A DNA stretch of 38,862 nt from an uncultured Alphaproteobacteria bacterium. Its GTDB lineage: Bacteria; Pseudomonadota; Alphaproteobacteria; RF32; CAG-239. The DNA lies in NCBI GenBank assembly GCA_902464275.1, contig CABQIK010000016.1, positions 1 to 38,862 on the forward strand. The letters run 5' to 3'. The position numbers were made by a program, and so were the translations under genes. Position 1 is the stretch's first letter. Each line of letters opens with the position of its first letter. Under the pieces are notes generated by a model. That model was given only the letters and a program-made list of their open reading frames with translations, was not told the DNA's origin and searched no databases. Positions 1 through 5,598 of the stretch are shown one piece after another.

Positions 1-41
1 TGCTTTGTTTGCATAAAGCTTTGAGCAGAATTGAAACATCA

Positions 42-73
42 ACCCCGCCGGTGAGGAATTGCCGGTGGGGTTT
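42..73 (+). terminator. Rho-independent terminator of a gene upstream of the window
   Basis: ACCCCGCCGG and CCGGTGGGGT form a stem with one G-U pair, followed by a short T run. No gene within the window ends here, so it presumably closes a plus-strand gene lying upstream. Its stem and loop closely resemble the terminator at 3786-3812 that ends the second effector cassette. Confidence 0.6.
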
Positions 74-88
74 GCTATATAAATTGGC

Positions 89-137
89 ATAATCGCGAGA
101 AGAGCGTGAAAAACGCCCATCGCGATTATTTTTTTAA
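89..137 (+). terminator. Hairpin terminator before the first effector gene
   Basis: A perfect 10-bp inverted repeat, ATAATCGCGA (89-98) and TCGCGATTAT (120-129), encloses a smaller GCGT/ACGC pairing and runs into a T tract. It lies inside the open frame that could extend the first effector upstream, which argues against translation through this region. Confidence 0.6.
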
Positions 138-140
138 CCG

Positions 141-171
141 GCTCTGTGTGCAAACACGGAGCTATTTTTTT
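141..171 (+). terminator. Second tandem terminator with a GCAA tetraloop
   Basis: GCTCTGTGT (141-149) pairs with ACACGGAGC (154-162), including one T-G wobble, across a four-base GCAA loop. A run of T residues follows at 164-171. Together with the preceding hairpin it would block read-through into the first effector gene. Confidence 0.6.
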
Positions 172-189
172 AACTTAATTTTACAAGGA

Positions 190-852
190 GTGCCGAAACT
201 CCCCAAAATGCCGACATCCCCGAAAGCCCCGAAACCGGAACAACCTCAAATGCCACAGTTTGCGCCTGCACCGGCACCGCAGTTCCAACAACCGGCTCTG
301 ACACCGAACTTCCCACAAACGGAAACGGCGTACTCTACCTACACCACCCAAACCCCGATGGCTTGGGCAAAAATAGAACCGAGAAAAGCATATGCAACAT
401 TTAATGGTCGTGAGTTTGATATTTATAACAATGGAGAATTGTTATATTCAATTCCAGCAATGTCAGGGAAGCCTTTTTATCAATGTAAAGATTTTGTAGG
501 TTACAAAGGTAATGGTCCGCTTCCGGAAGGCTTATGGGAAATTGATAAAAATACTTATAGTTCGTATCCAGAGGGAACAAAATTTAATAAATTTCAACAA
601 TGGTTGAATAAAAGGTTGTTTCAAAAATGGAAAAATGATCCAGTAGCATGGGGATATGCAAGGGCCAGAATTATACCTCAAAATGGGCTTGATACCATGG
701 GAAGAGATGGCTTGTTTATTCATGGAGGTGATAATTTGGGTTCTGCCGGATGTATAGATTTGACAGGTAATATGTCTAAATTTCAAGATTTTTTTGAGCG
801 GTATCCTGAAAATTTAGATCTATTTGTCAAATACGATAAAGACTGTTGGTAA
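190..852 (+). CDS. Orphan effector cassette 1: proline-rich linker plus L,D-transpeptidase-like domain (DUF2778/Tlde1 type)
   Basis: The protein starts with a Pro/Gln-rich linker (PKLPKMP, then PAPAPQFQQP) shared with the gene at 1671. A DUF2778-like domain follows: a GPLPEGLWEI segment, then FIHGG with His at 721-723, then SAGCID with Cys at 751-753. This is the His/Cys arrangement of L,D-transpeptidase-like enzymes. Family members such as Tlde1 are secreted antibacterial effectors that act on peptidoglycan tetrapeptides in the periplasm. There is no good start. The frame is open from GTG 106 but crosses two terminators. GTG 190 overlaps the AAGGAG at 185-190, and ATG 208 is 17 bases from it. 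I therefore read the gene as a 5'-truncated cassette needing an N-terminal delivery part. The C-terminal part is more AT-rich than the linker. The domain call is fairly sure; the effector role is inferred. Confidence 0.75.
   Translation: MPKLPKMPTSPKAPKPEQPQMPQFAPAPAPQFQQPALTPNFPQTETAYSTYTTQTPMAWAKIEPRKAYATFNGREFDIYNNGELLYSIPAMSGKPFYQCKDFVGYKGNGPLPEGLWEIDKNTYSSYPEGTKFNKFQQWLNKRLFQKWKNDPVAWGYARARIIPQNGLDTMGRDGLFIHGGDNLGSAGCIDLTGNMSKFQDFFERYPENLDLFVKYDKDCW
191..369 (+). repeat. Shared effector linker, copy 1
   Basis: This 179-bp block aligns without gaps to 1966-2144, with about 14 mismatches counted by eye (roughly 92 percent identity). The first 100 bases are nearly identical. Similarity stops abruptly on both sides: at a terminator-rich segment upstream and at the toxin domain downstream. 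It is a plausible site for homologous recombination between cassettes. Confidence 0.85.
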
Positions 853-861
853 AAAATATAG

Positions 862-890
862 GGTTGTGCAATATTTTTATTGCACAACCC
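862..890 (+). terminator. Terminator after effector 1
   Basis: GGGTTGTGCAAT and ATTGCACAACCC form a perfect 12-bp stem with a short T-rich loop, followed by TTATTCTTG. It separates the first effector gene from the small membrane-protein genes, so these are probably transcribed independently. Confidence 0.75.
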
Positions 891-943
891 TTATTCTTGT
901 TATATCCTCAATATAAACTAATAAAAATAAGGACAAATTATCA

Positions 944-1297
944 ATGACTTTGGATATTAAAGCAGAAATAAAAAATAGATGGCCGCAAATTAAAGATTTA
1001 ATATGGACAGGAGTTAAGGTTTGGATTGCACTGCCGCTGTTTTTGCTTATCTATTTTTTGGCATACGATATTTTTATGTACAGTAATCCGCCGTATGGTT
1101 ATGTTAAACTCTGGTTGTTGGTGCAAATTGCGCTGTTTTTAATGTTGCAATCAGTTACGTTTTTACCGGCTGAAAAATGGAAACTTTATACACTTGCTGT
1201 TTTGGTGGTTATTGCGCTTATGATGTTCTTTTTTAATAATGATGTCAGAAAAAGCTATAACAAATATATGCAAGAAAATGTGTTGATTGATTATTAG
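944..1297 (+). CDS. Small three-helix membrane protein, candidate immunity or accessory protein for cassette 1
   Basis: I do not recognise this family. The 117-residue protein has an amphipathic, Lys-rich N terminus and about three hydrophobic segments (around residues 22-45, 54-76 and 82-98). It ends in a charged tail (DVRKSYNKYMQENVLIDY). The start has an AAGGA ribosome-binding site at 930-934 with good spacing. It lies directly after a peptidoglycan-targeting effector gene and before a second small membrane gene. By position it could be an immunity protein embedded in the inner membrane. A holin-like role in a lysis module is the main alternative. It is AT-rich like the effector C terminus, which fits joint acquisition. 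Confidence 0.65.
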   Translation: MTLDIKAEIKNRWPQIKDLIWTGVKVWIALPLFLLIYFLAYDIFMYSNPPYGYVKLWLLVQIALFLMLQSVTFLPAEKWKLYTLAVLVVIALMMFFFNNDVRKSYNKYMQENVLIDY

Positions 1298-1315
1298 CCG
1301 GAGTGATGGTTGATT

Positions 1316-1618
1316 ATGAACAAAATTAAAAATATTACTTTTGCCTTGTTTTGCACATTCAATGTGTTAGTTGCTCATGGGTTTACTGTGATTTTACGTA
1401 TTGACTTAGCACAGAAAGATAATTTTAAATTCTTTAACCATCATTTATGGTACGAATATAATTTTTATGTAGTGCTTCTTGTCTCAGCGCTGTGGTTAGC
1501 AATCATGCTGCTTCCTACCTATTACGCCGTTATGACATGGAATAAAAATTATAAAAAAGCATATATTGCGGCGCTTGTTCCGCTTGCTGTTATACTGGCA
1601 GATAACTTTTTACTTTAA
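1316..1618 (+). CDS. Small three-helix membrane protein, second gene of cassette 1
   Basis: This is an unrecognised protein of 100 residues from ATG 1316; TTG 1310 in the same frame is possible. GGAG at 1300-1303 is the likely ribosome-binding site, with rather long spacing. Hydrophobic segments lie near residues 6-30, 48-68 and 81-100, with a polar loop rich in Asn, Lys and His between the first two. It starts 18 bases after the previous gene ends, so the two probably form one transcript. Size and topology resemble its neighbour, although I see no clear sequence similarity. Role as an immunity partner is inferred from position only. Confidence 0.6.
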   Translation: MNKIKNITFALFCTFNVLVAHGFTVILRIDLAQKDNFKFFNHHLWYEYNFYVVLLVSALWLAIMLLPTYYAVMTWNKNYKKAYIAALVPLAVILADNFLL

Positions 1619-1670
1619 TAATAGAGCACCGCATATATAAATCCTAAAATAATGATTACTGATACAGCCG

Positions 1671-2738
1671 GTGCAGCCGAAGCCGCTTAATACGGGCTCA
1701 GGCTTTGAACCGTACAAACCGCAAAAGAGCGCTTTCGGGCTTGGCAATTCCGGTGGTTTCGGTAATGCAGGCGGGCTTGGCAATTCAAGCGCTTTCGGAC
1801 TTAATAACACCAACAGCTTAGGCGGATTTGGCAACACCAGCGGGTTTGCTCAAACCAAGTTGCCGGATTTAACCAAAGGACTGGATTTAAAGCATTCGGA
1901 TATGGTAACCGGTTTTGGCATTAACGAGGCTAAACAAAAACAGATGCTTGGCACGGGATTTTCAATGCCGAAACTACCCAAAATGCCGACATTCCCGAAA
2001 GCCCCGAAACCGGAACAACCTCAAATGCCACAGTTTGCGCCTGCACCGGCACCGCAGTTCCAACAGCCGACTCTGGCACTGCAATTCCCACAAACGGAAA
2101 CGGCTTATTCCACCTACGCCTCCCAAACCCCGATGGCGTGGGCACAGGTACAGAATAATGGTTATGTTGACCCAACTTATGATGGATTTGAAGAACTCAA
2201 AAAATATCTAGTAGATAAGGAAAAAATGATACAATATCCATATCTGGATGCAAATGGAGATTATACGGTTTGTGTTGGTCATATGGATAAAACATTAGAG
2301 GACTTCAAAAAACACCCATGGATGATAAAAGGGACAAATCGCTTGGCAACGCCTGAAGAAGTAGAAAGAGAATTAAGTAAACTGGATAAAAACCTTAAAA
2401 ATTATAGAGTGGAATATTTTAAGGATCTAACGAATTTGGAGTTGCCAGAAGGATATTGTTTATCTTTATTAGACCATGATGTGGATATTAGGGATAAAGA
2501 ATTAGGAAGACAATTTCCAAATTATAAATATTTAAGCCAGTCTATGAAAAATGCGGTAATGGATCCTCATTTTACAACTAATGTATTGGGTTGGAGACTT
2601 CTTAAAGGCGCCTTGGCTGCATTAAATAAAAAAGATATCTGCAATGAAATACATCGTGAAGAAGCAGGAAGACCCGATATGATTTCGCGTAATCAATGGG
2701 CGGCTGAGCAATGCAATAAAGGATTTTTCCTCAAATAA
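1671..2738 (+). CDS. Orphan effector cassette 2: Gly/Asn/Phe repeats, proline-rich linker and T4-type lysozyme domain
   Basis: The protein has three parts. Residues 10-55 are low-complexity GFGN/GLGN-type repeats. Residues 95-158 are the Pro/Gln linker shared with cassette 1. The C-terminal domain of about 190 residues matches T4 lysozyme at its active site: Glu184, Asp193 and Thr199 have exactly the spacing of E11, D20 and T26, followed by VGH. It should cleave the glycan backbone of peptidoglycan. The start is doubtful. The frame opens after the TGA at 1653-1655, GTG 1671 has no ribosome-binding site, and the first ATG is near residue 78. No signal peptide is visible. I therefore infer a 5'-truncated copy of a longer effector. 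The linker is richer in GC than the lysozyme part. A phage endolysin is less likely because of the repeats and linker. Confidence 0.8.
   Translation: MQPKPLNTGSGFEPYKPQKSAFGLGNSGGFGNAGGLGNSSAFGLNNTNSLGGFGNTSGFAQTKLPDLTKGLDLKHSDMVTGFGINEAKQKQMLGTGFSMPKLPKMPTFPKAPKPEQPQMPQFAPAPAPQFQQPTLALQFPQTETAYSTYASQTPMAWAQVQNNGYVDPTYDGFEELKKYLVDKEKMIQYPYLDANGDYTVCVGHMDKTLEDFKKHPWMIKGTNRLATPEEVERELSKLDKNLKNYRVEYFKDLTNLELPEGYCLSLLDHDVDIRDKELGRQFPNYKYLSQSMKNAVMDPHFTTNVLGWRLLKGALAALNKKDICNEIHREEAGRPDMISRNQWAAEQCNKGFFLK
1966..2144 (+). repeat. Shared effector linker, copy 2
   Basis: This is the gap-free counterpart of 191-369. In this copy the homologous block sits inside a longer reading frame and is preceded by the Gly/Asn-rich repeats. 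Copy 1 therefore looks like a shorter fragment of the same ancestral gene. Divergence starts immediately after the ATGGCxTGGGCA segment at the end of the block. Confidence 0.85.
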
Positions 2739-2802
2739 GTGTTGCAAATATAATTATGGTTGTTATTATTATGTTATATTTTTTATTAAGAGAGCAAAGA
2801 GA

Positions 2803-3213
2803 ATGAAAAAATTTATTTTAATTTTTGTAATGTTAATGGCTTTTAGCAATGTTTGTAAAGCCGAATTTGTGGATAAACGTTTTAATCAAAAACTGATACC
2901 TTTTCAAGAGGTTGAAGGGATAATTACCTTATCCGAAAATCAAATTTATGCTGATAACGGGTTTCATGAATTTTATAATGACTGTAAACTATTAAAAAAT
3001 GAAATCGGTTATTTACAATATTTATGTAGTTCTATTTATTTGGCAGAAGAAAAAGATACGGCAGATAAAACGCTCAAAAATATTAAAGAATTTAAGATAA
3101 CTAAAGCCGCAAAATATTTTGGGTGTGACTATTTAGTTAAAGAATATGACTATGATGGAACTAATATAGAACGAGGTTTTATTGCCAGAATACCTTATTG
3201 CTTAGGTGAATAA
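2803..3213 (+). CDS. Exported cysteine-containing protein, candidate immunity protein for the lysozyme effector
   Basis: The 136-residue protein has a clear signal peptide (MKKFILIFVMLMAFSNVCKA, cleavage likely after KA). The mature part contains four cysteines, enough for two disulfides, which points to the periplasm. I recognise no family. It lies 64 bases after the lysozyme-type effector gene, and the next gene also encodes an exported protein. Periplasmic inhibitors are the usual protection against muramidase effectors, so an immunity role fits, but no inhibitor motif is visible. The base composition is AT-rich like the effector C-terminal domain. Confidence 0.7.
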   Translation: MKKFILIFVMLMAFSNVCKAEFVDKRFNQKLIPFQEVEGIITLSENQIYADNGFHEFYNDCKLLKNEIGYLQYLCSSIYLAEEKDTADKTLKNIKEFKITKAAKYFGCDYLVKEYDYDGTNIERGFIARIPYCLGE

Positions 3214-3223
3214 GGTTATAAAA

Positions 3224-3778
3224 ATGCAAAAATATTTACTGCTGATTTTGTTGGTGATCGCGATGCCGGTTAGGGCTGAAAGCGCAGAGGCTCCTAAAAA
3301 GTTTAAAAATCCGATATTTAATGATATCATTTATTCAAATAATTATAAATTTTCCCGTGATTCCAGAATCACCCCAACTTACATTAAAGATTTAACGACC
3401 GGTTTTGATGAAGAATGTTCATATATCACTGAAGATGATAAAGCAATTTTTTTAAAGTGCCATCATGCAGATAAGAATTTCTTAAAAACGACATTTTATG
3501 AAATGTATTTTACCAGATATAAAGAGATATATAAACATCCTAAAGAACAGAAGATATGTAGAGTATGGTGGTGCAGTTTTGATATAAAATATGGAGTTGT
3601 TGACTCTATGAACCATGCTGCACCTATGAGCAGTAAAGTTGCTAATTGTGATGATGAAGATGAATATAACTGGCTTGATTCAAACGGGAACAATTTTTAT
3701 ATTTCTTGCCTTTCGGAACTCAAAGCGCGCGGGTGGGATAAATACATCCCCGCCAAATTACCGGACGATAAAAAATAA
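3224..3778 (+). CDS. Exported six-cysteine protein, second candidate immunity gene of cassette 2
   Basis: I chose ATG 3224, with TAAGG overlapping the upstream stop codon as ribosome-binding site. A GTG at 3206 would overlap the previous gene. The 184-residue protein begins MQKYLLLILLVIAMPVRAES, a signal peptide probably cleaved after RA. The mature part has six cysteines, including a CRVWWC pair, which suggests a disulfide-stabilised periplasmic protein. I recognise no family. The gap to the previous gene is 10 bases, so the two are cotranscribed. A terminator follows at 3786. A role in protection from the lysozyme effector is inferred from location and compartment. Confidence 0.7.
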   Translation: MQKYLLLILLVIAMPVRAESAEAPKKFKNPIFNDIIYSNNYKFSRDSRITPTYIKDLTTGFDEECSYITEDDKAIFLKCHHADKNFLKTTFYEMYFTRYKEIYKHPKEQKICRVWWCSFDIKYGVVDSMNHAAPMSSKVANCDDEDEYNWLDSNGNNFYISCLSELKARGWDKYIPAKLPDDKK

Positions 3779-3785
3779 AGTTTAA

Positions 3786-3812
3786 ACCCGCCGATGAGAA
3801 ATTGTCGGCGGG
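3786..3812. terminator. Bidirectional terminator between effector cassette 2 and a pilin gene
   Basis: ACCCGCCGA and TCGGCGGGT form a perfect 9-bp stem. The flanking TTTAA and AAATTA allow termination from both the plus-strand cassette and the convergent minus-strand pilin gene. Stem and loop resemble the terminator at 42-73. Confidence 0.75.
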
Positions 3813-3816
3813 TAAA

Positions 3817-4584
3817 TTATTTCCAAATTATAAAAAGTCTACAACTTCCATCATCACAAGCATTGCAGAGGTTGTGGATTTTAGTTATGCTTGCGCTATG
3901 TAAACATTCTGTTTCAGAGCTACAGCGAGCATCGCCCCAAAGTCGTCCGATTTCAGATGTTTGATAAAGGGAAACAGCGATTAAGTTACTTGCGTTTTCT
4001 TTGGCAGCAATCATAATATTACGGCAAATTTCAACTCCTTGCGCAGATGGACTAAATTGAAAATATATCTGTCCGAAACTGTTTCTGCCGCCCCCATTAG
4101 AATATTCGGTATTATTGTAGTATATTACAATGTTTCCTTTAAACCAACTTTCTTCTAATAAATCGTTTCTGATATAGCGTATTCCGTCCGGCAATAAATT
4201 TAATTTATAAAACAATGTTCCGTAATATGTGTTTGTATTTGGTGTGTGTTGCAATTTGTCTTTTATGGAAAGCACATTGTTAATCAACATATTTACCACT
4301 TCCGCATGTTTGTTAAGTTTGTACTTCATCATTGCTTTGGAATAACCGGCGATGGCACCGACTGAAAGCACGCCAATAATAGCGAGTACGCCGAGCATTT
4401 CCACCATAGAACGTCCGGTATTCTCAATGCTGTCATATTCGGGCTTGACCCGAATATCCAGGTGGGGCAAATTAGCTAATTGGTTGGACCTGGACCATCG
4501 GGTCAAGCCCGATGGTGACGATATAGTGGTGGCGGATTGTGGGTTTATGTTAGAGCCTGAAAATTTAGTATGTTGTGTATACAT
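3817..4584 (-). CDS. Type IV pilin-like protein with an in-frame palindromic insertion
   Basis: The prepilin motif is TGRSMVEMLGVLAIIGVLS: Gly, then Arg at +1, Glu at +5 and a long hydrophobic helix. The globular part ends in NLCNACDDGSC, a cysteine cluster shared with the pilin at 28700. Compared with that pilin, whose leader is just MYTQS, this protein has 51 extra residues between MYTQ and the prepilin motif. They are encoded by DNA carrying a 74-bp palindrome. If processed by prepilin peptidase the insertion is removed with the leader, so the mature pilin would be intact, although a leader of about 56 residues is unusually long. It is an orphan gene with no assembly genes nearby. ATG 4584 is used because it matches the other two copies and abuts the conserved leader hairpin. 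Confidence 0.8.
   Translation of the reverse strand: MYTQHTKFSGSNINPQSATTISSPSGLTRWSRSNQLANLPHLDIRVKPEYDSIENTGRSMVEMLGVLAIIGVLSVGAIAGYSKAMMKYKLNKHAEVVNMLINNVLSIKDKLQHTPNTNTYYGTLFYKLNLLPDGIRYIRNDLLEESWFKGNIVIYYNNTEYSNGGGRNSFGQIYFQFSPSAQGVEICRNIMIAAKENASNLIAVSLYQTSEIGRLWGDARCSSETECLHSASITKIHNLCNACDDGSCRLFIIWK
4439..4512. repeat. 74-bp symmetric palindromic element inside a pilin gene
   Basis: The outer arms TCGGGCTTGACCCGA (4439-4453) and TCGGGTCAAGCCCGA (4498-4512) are perfect reverse complements. CCAGGT (4458-4463) pairs with ACCTGG (4488-4493), and the centre AATTAGCTAATT (4470-4481) is self-complementary. The internal gaps are four bases on both sides. This is the layout of a mobile REP/RPE-like palindrome. 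On the opposite strand it translates to a HRVKPDGDD-type peptide, as such elements commonly do in Alphaproteobacteria. It is read in frame by the pilin gene. Confidence 0.85.
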
Positions 4585-4676
4585 GAGCTAAAATCCTCTA
4601 AAAAAGTTAGTTTTAAGAAGATTTTAGCTCGCGTTTTTTTTTTGCAATATTTACGAGTCCACGCTGTGCATAAGTT
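4585..4676 (-). promoter_or_regulatory. Conserved pilin leader with start-codon hairpin, copy A
   Basis: Read on the minus strand, GAGCTAAAATC (from 4620-4630) pairs with GATTTTAGCTC (from 4585-4595), which ends directly at the ATG. The ribosome-binding site AGAGG sits at the loop-stem junction, so the whole spacer lies in the stem. A run of ten A residues precedes the hairpin. Near-identical copies precede the pilins at 28700 and 38014. On the plus strand the same hairpin plus T run could act as a terminator. Confidence 0.75.
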
Positions 4677-4785
4677 ATGTTTATTTTGTAATAAATTGAA
4701 ATGCAACTTGTTTAGACATTGCTCGTTTAATTTATTAAAGTGGGTGCATTAAAGTTAATTTTACTAAAGTAAAGGAATTAAAAAT

Positions 4786-5583
4786 ATGACTAAAATTCAT
4801 CCTACTGCCGTTATTGAAGAAGGCGCTCAAATTGCCGCAACTGCCGCAATCGGTCCTTTTTGTTGGATTAGTTCCCGCGCTAAAATCGGCGAGAATGTTA
4901 AGTTGCTTGCCAGAGTGAGCGTTATGGGAAACACCACTGTCGGCGAGGGCACAATCGTATTTCCGGGAGCATGCTTGGGCAGCGGTCCGCAAGATCATGG
5001 TAATGAATTTAAAGAAGAAGCCAAATTGATTATCGGCAAAAACAACATTATTCGTGAAAATGTTACGATGCACGCCGGAACTCCGAAAGAGCACTTTACC
5101 ACGGTTGTCGGCGACGGCGGCATGTTTATGGTAAACTCGCATATTGCGCATGACTGTGTGGTAGGTAATAATGTGATTATGACTAATAATGCCGTTATCG
5201 GCGGACATGTTCGTTTGGGTGACGGGGTGATTATCGGCGGAAACTCTGCCGTGCATCAGTTCTGCCGTATCGGTCGTAAGGCTATGATAGGAGGTATGAG
5301 CGGGGTTGACCGCGATGTTGTTCCGTTCGGTATTGTTACCGGCGACAGAGGCAAATTGCGCGGTTTAAATGTTATCGGTTTGAAACGCGGCGGGTTTGAC
5401 GAACACACCATTAAAGCTATTACCCGCGCCTTTATGTTTATTTTCAAAGGCAAAGAAGGCACATTTGAAGAACGTTTGGCAGCGGCACACGAAAAATATA
5501 AAGATAATTCATTAATTATGGAACAAGTTAAATTTATTGACGAGTCTTTGGAAGGTCGTCGTAAAATTATGACTGCCGAATAG
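4786..5583 (+). CDS. lpxA: UDP-N-acetylglucosamine O-acyltransferase LpxA
   Basis: LpxA transfers an R-3-hydroxyacyl chain from ACP to the 3-hydroxyl of UDP-GlcNAc, the first step of lipid A synthesis in the cytoplasm. The protein has the expected length (265 residues) and hexapeptide repeats of the left-handed beta-helix. It has the catalytic histidine in HIAHDC (His122, matching E. coli His125) and the usual helical C-terminal region. AAAGG upstream of ATG 4786 serves as ribosome-binding site. It is not next to lpxD, fabZ or lpxB, its usual neighbours. Instead it is followed after 15 bases by a lactate/malate dehydrogenase gene and then aspC. Identification is secure. Confidence 0.96.
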   Translation: MTKIHPTAVIEEGAQIAATAAIGPFCWISSRAKIGENVKLLARVSVMGNTTVGEGTIVFPGACLGSGPQDHGNEFKEEAKLIIGKNNIIRENVTMHAGTPKEHFTTVVGDGGMFMVNSHIAHDCVVGNNVIMTNNAVIGGHVRLGDGVIIGGNSAVHQFCRIGRKAMIGGMSGVDRDVVPFGIVTGDRGKLRGLNVIGLKRGGFDEHTIKAITRAFMFIFKGKEGTFEERLAAAHEKYKDNSLIMEQVKFIDESLEGRRKIMTAE

Positions 5584-5598
5584 AAAGGAAAGCAGAAT

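Noticed and set aside
106..189. Upstream extension of effector 1 starting at GTG 106.
   Set aside because: The segment consists of two hairpin terminators with T runs and has no similarity to effector 2, so it is unlikely to be coding.
1915..2211. Overlapping Arg/His-rich plus-strand frame inside effector 2.
   Set aside because: Biased composition is the +1 shadow of the proline-rich linker; no independent start signal.
944..2738. Interpretation of the region as a prophage lysis module (endolysin plus holins).
   Set aside because: No phage structural or regulatory genes, and the lytic domains carry a long shared Pro/Gly-rich front unlike endolysins. Kept only as an alternative for the membrane proteins.
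42..3812. Similar terminator stems at 42-73 and 3786-3812 as boundaries of a mobile cassette.
   Set aside because: Related CCCCGCC/GGCGGGG stems also occur at 31421 and 37977, so this is probably the common terminator style of the genome, not a boundary repeat.
4352..4591. Plus-strand frame with a HRVKPDGDD-type peptide.
   Set aside because: It is the antisense reading of the palindromic element and pilin start, a common artefact of such repeats.
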